Of a stretch of DNA of 64,000 nt, positions 8,877 to 21,442 are shown one piece after another (positions within the stretch are counted from its first letter, which is position 1; every line of letters begins with the position of its first letter). A program made the translations under genes and the position numbers. The stretch spans positions 2,146,997 to 2,210,996 of the forward strand of contig CM043964.1 in the NCBI GenBank assembly GCA_014529385.2, in the 5' to 3' direction. This DNA is from Adiantum capillus-veneris. Lineage: Eukaryota; Streptophyta; Polypodiopsida; Polypodiales; Pteridaceae. A model generated the notes under the pieces. That model worked only from the letters and a program-made list of their open reading frames with translations, ran no database searches and had not been told where the DNA came from.

Positions 8877-11800
8877 TTAGTGGAGGCTTTCGCGTATCTT
8901 CAGAACAGACTCATACCATGCATGCGGGGCTAGTAATGTAGGGCCGAATATATTTGTATCAATGGTGAAGAAACCGGTGTAGAAGGCTTCTTCAAAGGCC
9001 TGGAGATGGTACGAGGGAAAAAACATTATCCAATGATAGAGGGCATGTATCACCTCATGGGAAGGTTGAGCAGATAGTTCATACGCACATCTATATGTGT
9101 CTTGGAAGAAGAATATGGTGTCTGTTACCTGTCCAAGTTTAAAGATCTCAAAAACTGCCAGAAGGGTTTTACAGATTTTCTTGAGCATAATGCAAGAGAG
9201 GTCAGGCAAGCCAGTGAACAATTTAATGGCGCCCGTTAGGGTTTTCACCATGTATTGCCCACTCATTCTCTCACCTGCCTTCAAGCCTCGCAGCTTTGGG
9301 TAGTTGAGCCATGTGGGGTGGCTTTTCTTCAACAGCTCTTGTTCTTTCCAGGTCCGCATCCTTGGTAGAGGGAAAAAGCTAAGGTTGTCTCTGATGATTT
9401 TAGGCGCCTCTACCAGATGTACTAATTACTGTGGGTATTTAGTTAGCCATGCCTTTCTCCATTTTGGCTGAGAGTCCACAATAAGATTAACACCTTCTGG
9501 TTTGGATATATCTTCTTCGTATAGTGGCACTATCGGCCCCTCTTTAATCCTCTTGTTTATTGTAGCAGCTTTGTACTTGAGAAGAGGATATGGAAGAGAG
9601 GGTTTTAGCCATTCATGTCAAACAACATTTGCATCTAATTTCTGAATGGTCATAGACTTCAATACCCTCTGCTCCCACTCCATTGCTTCTTTGGCAGTGT
9701 CTTTTATTGCCACTTCTATTGCCTTTTGTAGATTTTCTTGTTCTTCTTGTGTCAGAATCCGGGGCCCTTGGGATGGTCCCACAAGGATGTCCTCTTGCAT
9801 TGTTGTGTCCACTGGATCTGACACATTGTCTATGTCAATTTCTTCCATTACTGATGGCCATGTGCTCAAGTGTGGCTCTTCAGTCTGCTGTTGGCCTTTT
9901 AGCTCATCAATCTGCTTTTGATATGCTTTCTTTTCCTGTTCAGCTTGATCCCCCATGGTCACTAAAAGGTCATCCAATTCAGCATTGGCTTTCTCAGCCT
10001 CTTCTAGCTTCTTCCTGGTGTCTTCATTTTCAGTTTGCATCATCTTTAGATCCTCGTCCATCTTCTTTTTCAAGGCTGCTAGCTCATCTTTCATGGCCTT
10101 GTTCTCATCCTCCAAACGGCTTTGCATGACTAGGGAGCCCTCGGCCAACATCAATCTTTGTCTATTCTTTAGTGTCAACTCCTTTTGGAGTTCCTTCATC
10201 TGTTATTCATATATATCCTTCTCTGAAGCAGTGCTAGTTGAGGTCGTGGCTGTGACTCTGCCTGGAGATGCCCTTAGCCTCTGGATTGTCTGATCTTTCA
10301 CTTTTATTTAATCTTTTAGCTCTATAACTTCGTCCTGGCTGGCCTTATGTTCTAGCTCAGCCTTTTCCTTATCATTCCTCAAAGTCTCCACTTCTTTAGA
10401 CTCGTCAGCAAGCTGGAGTGTCAAGTTGTCTCTTTCTTTCTCCGCATCCGTCAGTGATTTGCTGATTTTCTTGTACTCCTCCTCTGCTATTTGAAGCTTT
10501 TGGTATGCTGATTGACTCTGACTTTCTAGCTCTTGGCATCTTTTTAGTGCCGCATCCAGATCAGCTTGCAGCTTGGCTTTCTTGTGTGTGTTCTCTTGGT
10601 CCTGCTTTTGTAGCGAGTCCACCTCGGCTTTGATTTGAACTTCATTTACTTTGAGATTATCAATTTCACTTTGAGTGGCCATAGACCTTGCTCTGAGCCC
10701 AGTGAGTCTTTGCATCACTTAATCCCAATCATTGGCTTGTGGCTGTAAATCCATTGTATCTGTGGCCATTTCCTTCAACTCCACCAATCGAGGGCTCATC
10801 ATATATTCTTTGGGCCTAGTGCTAGACAACTCAAAAGCTGCATTAGCTGCTTCTTCTTGAGAGTATCCTACAGCTAGTAGATAAAGGAATATTCTATAGT
10901 TTTTTTCTTCTAGATTCGGCTTCTCATCTTTTGGTTCAACTTCTGTCTTCTGCTCTTCCTCTTTGTTCTTCTCTTCCTTGGAGTCTTGTTGCCCATCAGA
11001 TTTGTTCAACTCCTCAGTTTGTCGCGTTTGAGGAGGACTATGAGGAGGTGGTGATGGTGGAGGGTTGGATTCTCGGCTTGATGGTGGGGTTGACTGCTTC
11101 TTCTTGAAGTCCCGATCAGCCTTTGTTTTCCTCTCTCTTTCTTGCCCTTCCTGCTCTTCTAGCAGCTGCCGTCTCACATCATCAACTTCTTCTTCGGTAA
11201 AAGGTATGTTTGGGATATTCTCAGATGTAGCATCTAAGATCTCGAAATTCTTTATATAATCTTCAAAGCGATCCCTTTGAGTTCTTCGAGAAGATCCAGA
11301 CATAGCCTCAAATGAGGGCTTCCATAATTCGCTCAGATCCCCTTTTAGCATCCTCTTAGCTCTGAAACTCTCCATTAGTGTTTCTAGCCTTGTTGCTTTC
11401 TGTGACTTTGTTTCCTTTACTGGCACCTGTAGAGTTTATTTGTTCCCCTTCTTGGGCTGTGGCGGCTCTTTTGGCACTGTCTCTAAACGGCGCTTCAACC
11501 TTGTGGCTACCCTTGGAGCCTTAGGAGGCTCTTCTTCTTTGTATTCTTTCAGCTTGAGCCAATCATTTTGGGAGGGAGGTAGAGGCCAATTTCCCTTGGC
11601 ATGCAATGCTCCATAGATGACTTTGGTTATCAACTCACTAAGCACAATATAAATGGGATTTTTGGTCCCCATTTTCACAAGGTTGTCGTGAATGTAAGCG
11701 GCATAATTTATCTCCCTCGGTCAGCTCTTCTGCATCGCCCAAGTGAAAGTGGTGGCAATAGCTCCAGGTGGCATCCTGTGTTTCTGTGGCCACTTGGTAC

Positions 11801-12377
11801 ACATGTGGAAGTACTGATTGTATACTTGGCTCATGATGGCCACCTTTGGGTTTGCAATATCTTCAAATGTATAGTTATTTTTCTTCTCTGAGTAGACCTT
11901 AATGTCATCCCGCCTCTTAGTCACACTATCTCCTTTGTTAGAGAGGTCAAGTGCTGCTGCCACCACCTTCTCGGTGATGACAATCATTGTATTAGGCTTG
12001 CCTTGCAGATCTGTAACTCTGGCTATGCCGTCCTCTTTGATTCTGGTGACAAATTCCCACACTCTTTTAACATCAATCCCTGCTGGCAAGGCTTCAAAGT
12101 AATTGTGGAGATCCAGTTTCTCCAAGTAGTCCCCCATCTTGCTCCTGACAAATTCATTGAACTCTTGAGGGATCATGGGTAGCTCCACTGCATTTCCCTC
12201 CGGATCTTTAAACACTCCTTGGTAGATTCTCAGATCATTGGTTTCTAGTAGGTCATCTTGAATCCAAGTGCTTGTGGGCTTCAGGGTTCCCTCTAGGATA
12301 ACAAAAGGCTCCACTTCTTCTAAGTAGTCCTTGATAGTCATCCTCTTCTTCTTTGTAGGCGACTTTGTGGCTGCCAT
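8877..12377 (-). pseudogene. ORF3 of A: 1,167-codon post-integrase reading frame
   Basis: From ATG at 12377 to the stop at 8877 all pieces lie in one phase, interrupted only by about seven stops (for example 11721, 11436, 10719, 10308, 10203, 9618) and no frameshift. The N-terminal third has a Lys-rich start (KKKRMTIKDYLEEVEPF) and an alpha-helical globular part with VWEFVTRIKED and YFHMCTKWPQKHRMP. A Pro/Glu/Lys-rich linker follows, then about 270 residues of coiled coil, then a C-terminal domain with the hydrophobic run VIHALYHWIMFFP. Athila elements carry env-like frames at this position; no signal peptide or convincing membrane anchor is seen, so env homology is not claimed. A distant relation to plant-transposon N-terminal domains is possible. 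Function unknown. Confidence 0.7.
9880..10718 (-). other. coiled-coil region of ORF3
   Basis: Two long heptad-patterned stretches rich in Leu, Glu, Lys and Gln (10718-10308 and 10199-9880), with the look of tropomyosin-type rods. They are separated by a short Ser/Thr-rich linker and two in-frame stops. Such a region normally mediates self-association. Confidence 0.7.
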
Positions 12378-13427
12378 GGATCCTGTTGCACTCAGTAGTC
12401 CAAAGGTAGCATTTTTTATAGATTAGCTGATAAACTGAGTTCTGACTACCCAAATGACTTGAAAATTGCAATAAGAACTCAAAAGGGACTAGGGAAGCCA
12501 TGCATGTGCCCACAATAGTTTTTTGACTGAAAAATAAGCATGTAGACATCCTACGCGTAGGATGTCTACTTTCTCTGATTTTGATGAAACTTGACATGCT
12601 TGTGGCCCTTGACCTATGCAACATGGCTATGTACTTGGAATTTGGTTTGGACATCAAAAAATGTAATTTTGAGCAGATTTAGGCTTTTGGCTCACAAAAT
12701 GGGTAGGATGTCCTATATGGATGGGCAAATGATATCCAACTGGATTGAAATTTGATATATAGGCTTCTTATATCACGTAAAAGACTCCCATGATGTCAAT
12801 TCCTGCACAGAAGGTCAATATGACCCTGGAGACATCCTACACGTAGGATGTCTCTTTTCTTAGAATGACTTGATTTTGGTTCTGTGGGTAGCCCTTAGCA
12901 TGTGGAACATGGCCCTGCTCTTAGATTTTGATTTGGATAAGCATTGGTGTCGTTAGGAGCATGTGTAGTGTTTTTAGGCTTAGAAAAGTGCATCTTTGAG
13001 GTTTTGGGGCCAAATGTGATGGGTTTGGCTTGAAATTTGATATATGAGCTTGTGAAGATGTTATAAAGATATCTGGAACTCAAAAACACCAGCTGGAGGT
13101 CAAATAGGGCATTTAAACATCCTACGCGTAGGATGTCTATTTCATTATTTTTTTCATATCTGACCCCACAATTAGCTTTGCAATGTGATAATGAGTATAT
13201 TGTGCAAGTTTCATGTGATTTGGACTAGTTTTGGTAGGTCTATGACCTTTTATTGCCTCTATGCTCTGACTTTCCGTTTTTTGATGTATATGAGGTCAAC
13301 TCTTGTCCAAATGTGATGAAATTTGATGGCTAGCATGTATAAGCTATATAGAAGCTATTTTTCTTGATGGATTTGTTGAAGCACATCCTGTGTTAGTGGT
13401 AAATGATACATTTTTAACCGACACCCA
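12378..13427 (-). other. spacer of A between integrase and ORF3, with three palindrome modules
   Basis: About 1.05 kb of non-coding sequence. Palindromes with half-site TAGACATCCTACG are centred at 12555.5, 12841.5 and 13126.5, spaced 286 and 285 bases. The first (12542-12569) is a perfect 28 bp palindrome. The modules between them are only loosely similar, so the palindrome is the best conserved part. Confidence 0.8.
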
Positions 13428-14744
13428 CTAATCCAATTTGGCATCTTCCCCAGCCAATGTAGCAAGTTTGACAGCTCCACTTTGTGATAAGTCACTAATC
13501 ACAAAGGGTCCTATCCCTTGCTTTTTAAGTTTTTTGGCATGTTGCTTCAAAGTATAAACAAGTACATAATCACCTGTTTTGGACTCTTTCGTACGCACAT
13601 GCTTGTCAAAAAACTCTTTTTATCTTCTCTTTTTAGCATAGATCGAAGCTACAGCTCTCAGTCGAAGTTCATCTAGCTTTTCAAGATCATCTATTCTTGA
13701 AGAGAGCTCATGCCCTGTCCATTCTAAGCGTTTCGCTACTCGTAGAGTTGGAACTAAAAACTCTATGGGTAATATAGCGTTCAGACCAAACACCATGTTA
13801 TACGGTGTTGTTCCGATTGATGTTTTGTAAGCTACCCTGTATGCCCATAGTGTTGAGTGTAATTGCTGATCCCAGTCTGTCCTTGACTCTGATACAATTT
13901 TAATCAAAACAGTGCATAGTGTTTTATTTGTGGCCTCAGCTTGTCCATTTGCATGTGGATGATATGGAGCAGATTTTCTATGTATGACCATGAATTCCTC
14001 TAGCAGATATTCAGTGACTTCATTAAGAAAATGTGTTCCTCGATCATTGTCAATTTCTATTGGTAACCTGTATCATACAAAGACATTTTCATACAAAAAT
14101 TGTGCAGTGGTTCTTGCGTCTGCTTTTTGTGTTGCTTTGGCTTCAGTCCATTTTGTGAGATAGTTCGTAGCCACAATGATATATTGGGTATGAGTGCGAT
14201 ATGCAGGGGGTGAAATAGGTCCCACAAAAACAATTCCCCATTTTGCAAATGCCCGTGCTCCCATCATTGGCCGTAGTGGCATCTCATCTCTCTTTATCGG
14301 CACCTTAGTGCGCTGACATGCGTCACAACGCTTTACAAACTCCTCAGCATCCATGTGCAATGTAGGCCCCCATATTCTTGCGGTTAAGAAAATTTTTGCC
14401 GTCTTATCGCCTGAAAAATGGCCTCCACTTATTCCTCCATGTGCGTGTTTTAGAAATAGCAGGTAATAAACTCCTAAGTGTTTCAATCTTTGGTGTGTTT
14501 TCATTGTTGAACAATGAAATGCACAAGCTTGGATGTGTGTTTCTTCAAGATAACACTCGAATTCCTCTGGATTTATACATAATCGTAGAATTTTGTCCGA
14601 GACTAGGTGGTACAGTCGTCCTGCAATCAACTGAAAGTTTTTTGTTTGTCGAAATGTTTGTTGTTTGGATCTGTCTTCCTTGTTATCAAATCTACCTCCA
14701 AAGGATAGAATGCTAACAATTTCCTGAGACCATTTGGGTATCAT
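13428..14744 (-). pseudogene. integrase of A
   Basis: The N-terminal HHCC finger is present (HGGISGGHF ... CDACQRTK), preceded by a remnant of another finger (EETHIQACAFH) fused to it by an apparent deletion. The core's first catalytic Asp is replaced by Val (WGIVFVGP; element B has MDFIGP). The second Asp lies in NDRGTHF and the Glu in GQAEATNKTL. The C-terminal part has the GPFVI motif and ends near 13428. Stops and a phase change near 14060 confirm decay. Confidence 0.85.
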
Positions 14745-14782
14745 TTCAATATTGAAAAGATAAGCATCAGGTATGTCATCAT

Positions 14783-16305
14783 CTACTCCTTCAGGAGCTT
14801 CCCCGTTTGTAGCCTTGAAAGATGATCCGCGCGTAGATAAGTTTTACCCTTTTTTACTACCACTGTGAAGTCAAACTCTAGCAATATAATAAACCAGCGT
14901 ACAATTCTCCTAGTATTGCATGGTTTATTTACTAGATACAAAAGAGCTTGATGATCTGTGAAGAACACAAATTTGTTTGCAAGCAAGTAATGGCAAAATT
15001 TCTTTACAACATAAATCATTCCTATCCCTCTCTTTCAGTGGTGGTGTAGTTCTTTTCTGCACTATTTAGCTATCGGCTCGCATAACAAACTGGGAAATCC
15101 ATTGTTCCGTCTCCCGGTTGAGCCAGAATACTCCCAATTGCATATGCAGATGCATCAATGTGAACATGGAATATCTTTTCCCAATCTGGTGCTTTAAGTA
15201 TAGGTGATGATACAAGGTTTTCCTTAAGCTTTTGGAATGAAGTTTCACACTCCTCAGTCCAGTCGAAACTGACTAATAAGCGATATAGACGTTGTGCAAT
15301 GACCACATACATATATATGAATCTTCGATAATATCCGCAGTGTCCCATGAAGGATTGTACTTGTTTGGCATTAGTAGGCCTGACCAAGTCTACTATGACT
15401 CTAATTTTGTCTAGGTCAGTGGTTATGCCATTTCTTGAGACAATATGTCCTAAGATGCGGCCTTGCCTTACCATAAAAATGCACTTTTCGGAGTTGAGAT
15501 AGATTCGTCATGTTCTGCACTTCTCAAATACCTTTTGTAAATGGTCAATATGATCTTCTCGTATAAGAGAGTGGACACATAGATCATCCATATATATTTC
15601 TAAAAATATGCTCAGGTATTCTTTGAACGCATGAGTCATTAGCCTTTGGAAGGTAGCTGGGGCATTGGTTAGGCCAAAAGGCATAACTCTATATACATAT
15701 ATTCCCCATTCTATGGCAAATGCTGTTTTGTGTTGATCCTCTATTGCAATTGCCAATTGGTTATACCCCGAAAACCCATTTAGAAAGGAATAAGCCCGTT
15801 TTCCAGCCACCCTCGCAAGCACATGTTCTGTGATCGGCAAGGGATAATTATCCCTTATTGTGGCTGCGTTCACTTTTTTGACACACACATGCAACTTTCC
15901 GTTCTTTTTCGTGACAACGACAATGGGTGACACCCAATTTGTATGCTCGATTTTATAGATGAATTTAGTATCCATCAGCTTGTCAATCTCCTCTTTGATT
16001 CGTTTAGCGAATGTGTCATTATATGTGTAAGAACGTTGTTTGCTAGGTTTGACATCTGATTTCAAAGGAATTGTATGTTGGCATATCGATGGATCAACTC
16101 CTTTGAGGTCTTTGTAGGACCATGCAAACACATCTTTATACTTCTTGAGAAGTTGTGTTAGCCTTTCTTCTTCTTCAGGCTCTAAATCATTTGCTATATA
16201 GACAGGCTGAGGCTCTTCGCCTGGCACAACGAGGTCTATCCATTTTGCATTTTCCAGCCCATCGTAAGATTCTTGGTTTATTCTTTCCCTTATTGGTGGT
16301 GTCAT
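14783..16305 (-). pseudogene. reverse transcriptase and RNase H of A
   Basis: RT motifs in order: VFAWSYKDLKGVDPSI, HTNWVSPIVVVTKKNGK, FSGYNQLAIA, MPFGLTNAPATFQRLM, active site YMDDLCVHS. A stop lies at about 15505 and a phase break near 15025. RNase H keeps the family's acidic residues in HIDASAYAIG, TTEREG, FTDHQALLYLV and ADHLSRL. Only one RNase H is present, unlike element D, which supports Athila over Tat affinity. Confidence 0.9.
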
Positions 16306-16335
16306 TATGATTTTTCTGTCTTGGATGGTGAATTT

Positions 16336-17295
16336 TCAATAGTGGGATGATACATTCATGTTTCCTTTTTCTAAATCCTCCTTACCATCACTTTCTCCCT
16401 CAGTAGTCCATACCTCTCGTAACGACCGTTTTAGCTCTTGGTATTTCTTTTTACGCTCCATTTTGGTCCACTCTGGATCTTTTGTCTTTTCCTGTTTTGA
16501 TTGTTGAGATTTTCTTGATATTGTTTCTGTTTTAGTCTTCCGTGCTTGTTTTATTCCCTCATGTGTCCTTTCCCTTTGAACTCTTGAGAATCTTCCTGAT
16601 ATTTGGTCTTTTACACAATCCTCTGCCTTGACAAGCATTAGATAGTGAGTTTTATCTTTTATTCTGAACATCAGGTTCTCTCTAATTTTGTTTTCTGCTC
16701 TTTTTTTTCTATAGCGTTCCTGGCGTCTAGGGTGTTGATTTGCAAAATCATAAAATCTGATATCTGCAGTTGTTTCCCTACTCTCGCTTGAGCTATCTGA
16801 ACACTTGTTATCTGCATCGTTACTTAATTCCAGATGCTCAGAGGAGTCATAAAACTCTTCTTGTTTTGGCGAGTCTACATTTTCATCTCCTGCTGGTATA
16901 AGGCTTACCATGTAATAGGGTAGCACATCATAGCCATCCTTATCGCAAATTTTTTTCATTGGGCTATCTGTAATGGTACAAACATCCAATGTTACTAGTA
17001 TGTGTTCCCATTACAGAGGTTCTAAGGCATCTTCGGGAAAAGGTTCCGGAATGTAATCCTTGTCCTCAATAGCTCTTGCTAAGACGCATTCCTCTCTTTT
17101 TAAGCTCCCACAATGTGAAGCTCCGCACATCCATAGATCTTTTTTCTGCTCTAACCATGCTGGGAGTTCGGATCCTGCCAATGTGGCTGAATCAAACTTT
17201 TCCACTGGTGTCTGGTTCACATCCTTGTAACTATGGTCTTTTATATTTTGGTTGTAGTCTCCCCACGTCTGAGGTATATGTGGTCGTAACCCCAA
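16336..17295 (-). pseudogene. linker between protease and RT in A
   Basis: Two in-phase open stretches (17295-17011 and 16989-16336), rich in Lys, Glu, Arg and Ser, with no recognised domain. They probably form the long charged spacer between protease and RT. The phase is continuous, with a stop between them at 17011. Confidence 0.55.
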
Positions 17296-17299
17296 TCCT

Positions 17300-17891
17300 G
17301 GACCATCTTTAATTGTCTCATGAATGGTCTTCCCAAGATGATCTCCTAATTGTTCTTTTTGTCGAAATCAACTATTGCAAATGTATGCTCATACTTGATT
17401 CCGCAAGAGGCGACAATTACTTTTTCTAAAAGTCATAGAGGCTTTTCCATGAACCCATCTGCCAGTTGTAATTTCATTCTGGTAGCTCTCAAAGCCATTT
17501 TTCCCCATTTTTTCCGGATTTCTTTGGTGGCGATAACGACTCCCGCTCCACTGTCAAGAATAGCTTTGGAAACTACTCCTTGGAATTCTAATGGTAGTGT
17601 GGTATTTCCATCTTCTCCCTCGCAATATTCTCCAACCTTGTTTAAAGGTACTGGCCAAGTGTTTAGTTGAGGCTTGTCCAATTCTCTGATCCCTTCTTGA
17701 AGCTTCGAGGTAGGGTCTTTTACTCCAAATTTTTCTAAGCATTTGCCTACGGTGGTCCACATGTTTGGTCGTAACCTGAGAAGTTCGGCTAACGTGAATG
17801 TGCATGCCACAGGTGTGGACAATAACTCAATCAAGCCTTGTGAATCAATCACTCTGTTGGAAGAAAGTATTTGAGATGGGATTGCTCTCAC
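17300..17891 (-). pseudogene. aspartic protease of A
   Basis: The retropepsin active site reads AILDSGAGVVIATKE (D-S-G), followed after a stop by the conserved flap and EIILGRPFMR segment near 17330. It would process the Gag-Pol polyprotein. The N-terminal part of this frame (LNTWPVPLNKVGEY) is the usual region preceding the protease in this lineage. Confidence 0.8.
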
Positions 17892-17975
17892 CTCAGAATT
17901 AGCTTCATACTCCCCTAGGTAAGAGGGTAGAGTTTTTAGCGAGTCTGGTTGGCTGTGCCCCGAACTAATTGAACC

Positions 17976-18779
17976 CTAGTCTCCCCCTTGTGAATGCATA
18001 TCAAAGTTCATTTGTGATCTTGCCTCAAATTCTTCAATGGGAGGTAAGATCTCATTTTCCTCCTTTCTCGTGCTATTTATTTGGTGGGTCACCCTGTTAG
18101 CTTCATTTGCTTCTCGAATTTGCTTCGACAGGTCATCTAGACTGTTACAATCGTTACCCATTTCTACCAATGTTTTAAGCTGGAAACCATCAATTGTCTC
18201 ATCTGTTGTATTTGGCACTATGATAGGTTCTCTCCTAGACTCAGAGGCAGTCATGAGTCTCTCCTTCGTGTCTACTTGTTTCTCTAGAGTTGGTTTGATA
18301 GGGGTTGGAGCTGGTACCTCATGCCAACTTGCAGGTTTACCAAGCGGATTTTCTATCAAGGATTGGGCTATTTCAATCATCTCCAACCTCTGTTTTTATA
18401 TTTCTACATATGGATAAGTCATCCATGTTTGCTCTTGGGTTTGATTGTTTTTGAGTCTGGCTTCGTATGATTTTAAAAGTGCGTCTAACTGCTCATTTAC
18501 TTTTTCTACCAGCACTGATCCTCCTGATCTAGCACTTTTGGGTTCTACTATTTCCTTGGCCCCTTTGGTTGTAGCAGCGTGTGAACTTAAACAAGTTAGA
18601 TCCTCTAACCGCTCCAATCTATCCTTTATGTGTTTTAACTCCTCGGATAGAGCCGTTTGCTCTCGTTCTCTCCTGGCTTTCATACGCGCCTTTCTAGCTT
18701 TCCAAGTGCTTCTCTGATTTTTCATTTCTGCACTTGGGGCATCGGTCTTTGGATCTTCAATTATGGGTTCATTTGTCAT
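17976..18779 (-). pseudogene. C-terminal gag region of A
   Basis: A charged helical stretch (KARKARMKARREREQ) followed by GGSVLVEKVNEQLDALLKSY and then VPNTTDETIDGFQLKTL. The first motif is clearly shared with element C at about 59760 (GGSVLVDKVIEPLDAILMAY), and the VPNTT motif also recurs there. This ties A and C to one lineage. No function is known for it. One stop near 18394 splits it. Confidence 0.7.
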
Positions 18780-18903
18780 TCATTGAGCTTGGGCTCGTGT
18801 CAGTGCCTGAATAGGTATTACTGTCTCGTTTTCTGACCGGTCAAGTGAGTAATTCCACATTTGGTGCATTAAGCATTGAATCTAATGATTTCATCTCGTG
18901 AGG

Positions 18904-18942
18904 ACAATCCCTTAGCCAATGATCTCCGCCACACTTGTAGCA
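18904..18942 (-). other. zinc knuckle of A gag
   Basis: Minus-strand codons read CYKCGGDHWLRDC, a CX2CX3HX4C knuckle one residue shorter than the standard CX2CX4HX4C. Element C has the same short form. It lies in a phase different from the flanking gag pieces. Confidence 0.8.
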
Positions 18943-19102
18943 GGGTCCCTTAGGCTGTTGAGGTGCTCCTTGAGCTCCTCTCTGTTGGTATGCATGCCTT
19001 TGCCCATGCCTCCATTGGCTATGAACAACAGTGTTCGTTCATCCAAGCTGTATCTTCCTTCTCCTGCTGCCCGAGCAGCTGTTGGTGGTCCTGTACTTCC
19101 AA

Positions 19103-19444
19103 TCATGCTCCAAGGTTCTGGCATTGGGGGTTCTTCAGGTGGATAATAGACAGGATTTTTTGCATATCCATTGGAATCTTCCTAATATGCATGCATAGGT
19201 ACCGAGCCTTCTCTTCTGGTTTGTTTACCGTTGGTGTGTATCTTATGCCGACTGGTCGTAATCCTGGTAGGGGGGGTGGTTGTTGCCCCAATACTGGTTG
19301 TGGTATTTCTACACCTACAGGTCCTGGTAGGTTGCCTACTTGATACCTAGGCATCGGTGGAAGTTGAGGAGATGCTACCTGAACTTGGGGAGCATATGGT
19401 CGCTCTCTCACATATCCCTTGTTATAATAACATTCCTCCGTCAC
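19103..19444 (-). pseudogene. proline-rich gag segment of A
   Basis: Pro/Gly/Val-rich stretch (SPQLPPMPRYQVGNLPGP...) between the gag core and the knuckle, ending in PVLGQQPPPLPGLRPVG. Low-complexity linker, decayed by frameshifts. Confidence 0.5.
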
Positions 19445-19734
19445 ATCGTTTGTCCATTTTTGTCCAATAGCACAACACTTCGGCTATAATTTAGCCTGAG
19501 CTTGGCATACATATTAATTTTTTTTAGCACTTCCTCTACAAGCTGCTCTTAGCTTACAGCTACTTCTCTTTTTGGTGTTGTCTTAGCAGACTTGCTTCCA
19601 CTTTGTTGTGAGGATGAATCGTCATCAAGATCTTTGAATTCACCCTCCTTGTAGACCGCACAATTGTCTACAAGGTAAAGAGCCTCCTTAGTTAACTCAT
19701 TTAACGTTGTGCTCCTCTTCATATGTAAGTCCTT

Positions 19735-20121
19735 CTAGAGATCTGCATTCCTTAGTCCTTGAATAAATATAAGCATAAGCCTGGACTGAGTTGGCAGTTC
19801 TTCCACAAGGCAGAACTTCACATATCTTTTTAGTCGTAGGGCTGTCTTTCGCACAGATTCCCCTTTTTTCTGTTTGAATTTATGGATTTGTGAGATTGTA
19901 TTATGAGCGATCCCCCTTTGTGAGACTTCCTCAATAAACTCGTCGAAAACCTCCTCCATAGACTCAAAGTCTCTACGTTCCACAGAGTCAAACCAAGTAG
20001 CGGCATCCTCTTCTAGGGTAAGTCCAAACCCTGCAAATTGAGTAGGGAAGTCCAACACTTCTTCAGCTCTAATTACACGCACAAAAGCTGCTACATGATC
20101 CCTAGGATCTCTGTTTCCCAT
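19735..20121 (-). pseudogene. retrotransposon gag core of A
   Basis: Contains RDPRDHVAAFVRVIRAEEV, GFGLTLEEDAATWFDS and KFKQKKGESVRKTALRLKRY, the usual order of the retrotransposon gag domain. Element C has a decayed counterpart at about 58290-58600 with the same GFGLTLE motif. Gag assembles the particle. Confidence 0.85.
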
Positions 20122-20461
20122 GTATTTCTTGTTTTACCCATTTTTGCACCTGAGAAGGTCTAATTCTATGATGTTCTACAAATCTCATCATTGGTCCTCC
20201 TCGTCCTACTCGATATACCTCCTCTGGCCTTCGGTAGTGGGAGGGGTTCCTCTCCTAGAGGTTCCCATAAGCCATAATTTCTGATGGTTCTTGCAAGAGG
20301 TGGTTCATCTCTTCGAACACGTTCTATGGGTTGTCTTCCAGGCTCTGTCGACTCTTAAGTTTTTGGCTTACTCTCGCCTTGATACTGTGAATAGAGTGGT
20401 GGTTCTTGTAAATATCTTAGCCCTCGTGCGGCTGGATAACCATTTCTGTTTCGGTCTTGTT

Positions 20462-21442
20462 CTAATGTCGCACTTTGTTGAAGCCATGCTTGCAATGATG
20501 GTTGGGTTGCTTGTTGGTTCTGGTAGTTGAACGTCTGTTGCCGGTTAGAATGTGATGTTGCATCGTACTCTTCTGAAAATGGATTTGTTGACTTGCTAGG
20601 GTATAGGTGGACCTTGGTACTTCTTCGGGGGCATATGTTGATGTTTCTAGACCTGTTGCCGTTTTTACCTCCTTTGGGAGAATCCGTTTGTATTCTCGCC
20701 CGTACCTATCAACAAAAATGATATCCTTCCCCATAGCAATTTCATAAGAGAATAAGTAAAGAACCTTGTCTTTGCTTAATTCATTTGGGTAGGGTTCTTT
20801 GCATCGAAAATAAGAGACTACTCCCTCGCTCTCATGCTTGTAAATTCCCACATTCTCATTATAGGTAGAGACCCTCGTTGTTTTTTTATCATACATAAAA
20901 AGAGCTCCAGGTCGATCAATTTTTGGAGGCGGCTCTTGAGCCTCTGAGACCATTTTTCCTTTTGCCACATTATCTCCATATCTGTCGTAATTTTCAGGGT
21001 TACTAACTATCAGATAGTGGTTCCCCTTTTCGTCTTGGAGTCTATCTCCATCATCATAGACTCGAATTATCTCCAATCTCTGAGAAGGTCTTTCTTCTAT
21101 ACAAATACACTTGCGTCCCCGATAGTCAGAATAAACTAGGGCTCCCCTAGAGTTTGTTCCTTCTAAGAAGATTATAGTGAACTTGGCATCGTTCAAAGGG
21201 TTTTGGGAGTTATTTCTTCCTAGCATTGGTCCTTCACCGGAGAAACCTCCTGGCTGTTGACTACCCATCATGAAGAAGGACTTATCTGATGAAGTGTCAG
21301 TATCACTACCCTCGTCAATGATCGGTGCTAATGGATCTAGCCTTGCCTGAGTTACACTCTCCTTAGTGGACACTAAGCTACCCTGATCACCTACCACTTT
21401 TTGGTCTCTAGGAATGTGTCTTCTTGATCTTAAATTCATCAA
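20462..21442 (-). pseudogene. N-terminal gag domain of A
   Basis: A 326-codon open frame starting with an Arg-rich N-terminus, then acidic and Gly-rich linkers, then a domain with GIYKHESEGVVSYFRCKEPYP and VLYLFSYEIAMGKDIIFVDR. The same domain is found in element B (34199-34390, VGLYKYENGEKILYYKCDEP) and C (57728-58009, LYKCLEPYPDKLTEYKLLYV). The last 30 residues look out of frame. No known fold was recognised; it behaves as a lineage-specific N-terminal Gag domain. Confidence 0.7.

Noticed and set aside
8877-9359. Envelope glycoprotein identity for ORF3
   Set aside because: Position agrees with Athila env-like genes, but no signal peptide, clear transmembrane anchor or cleavage site was visible.
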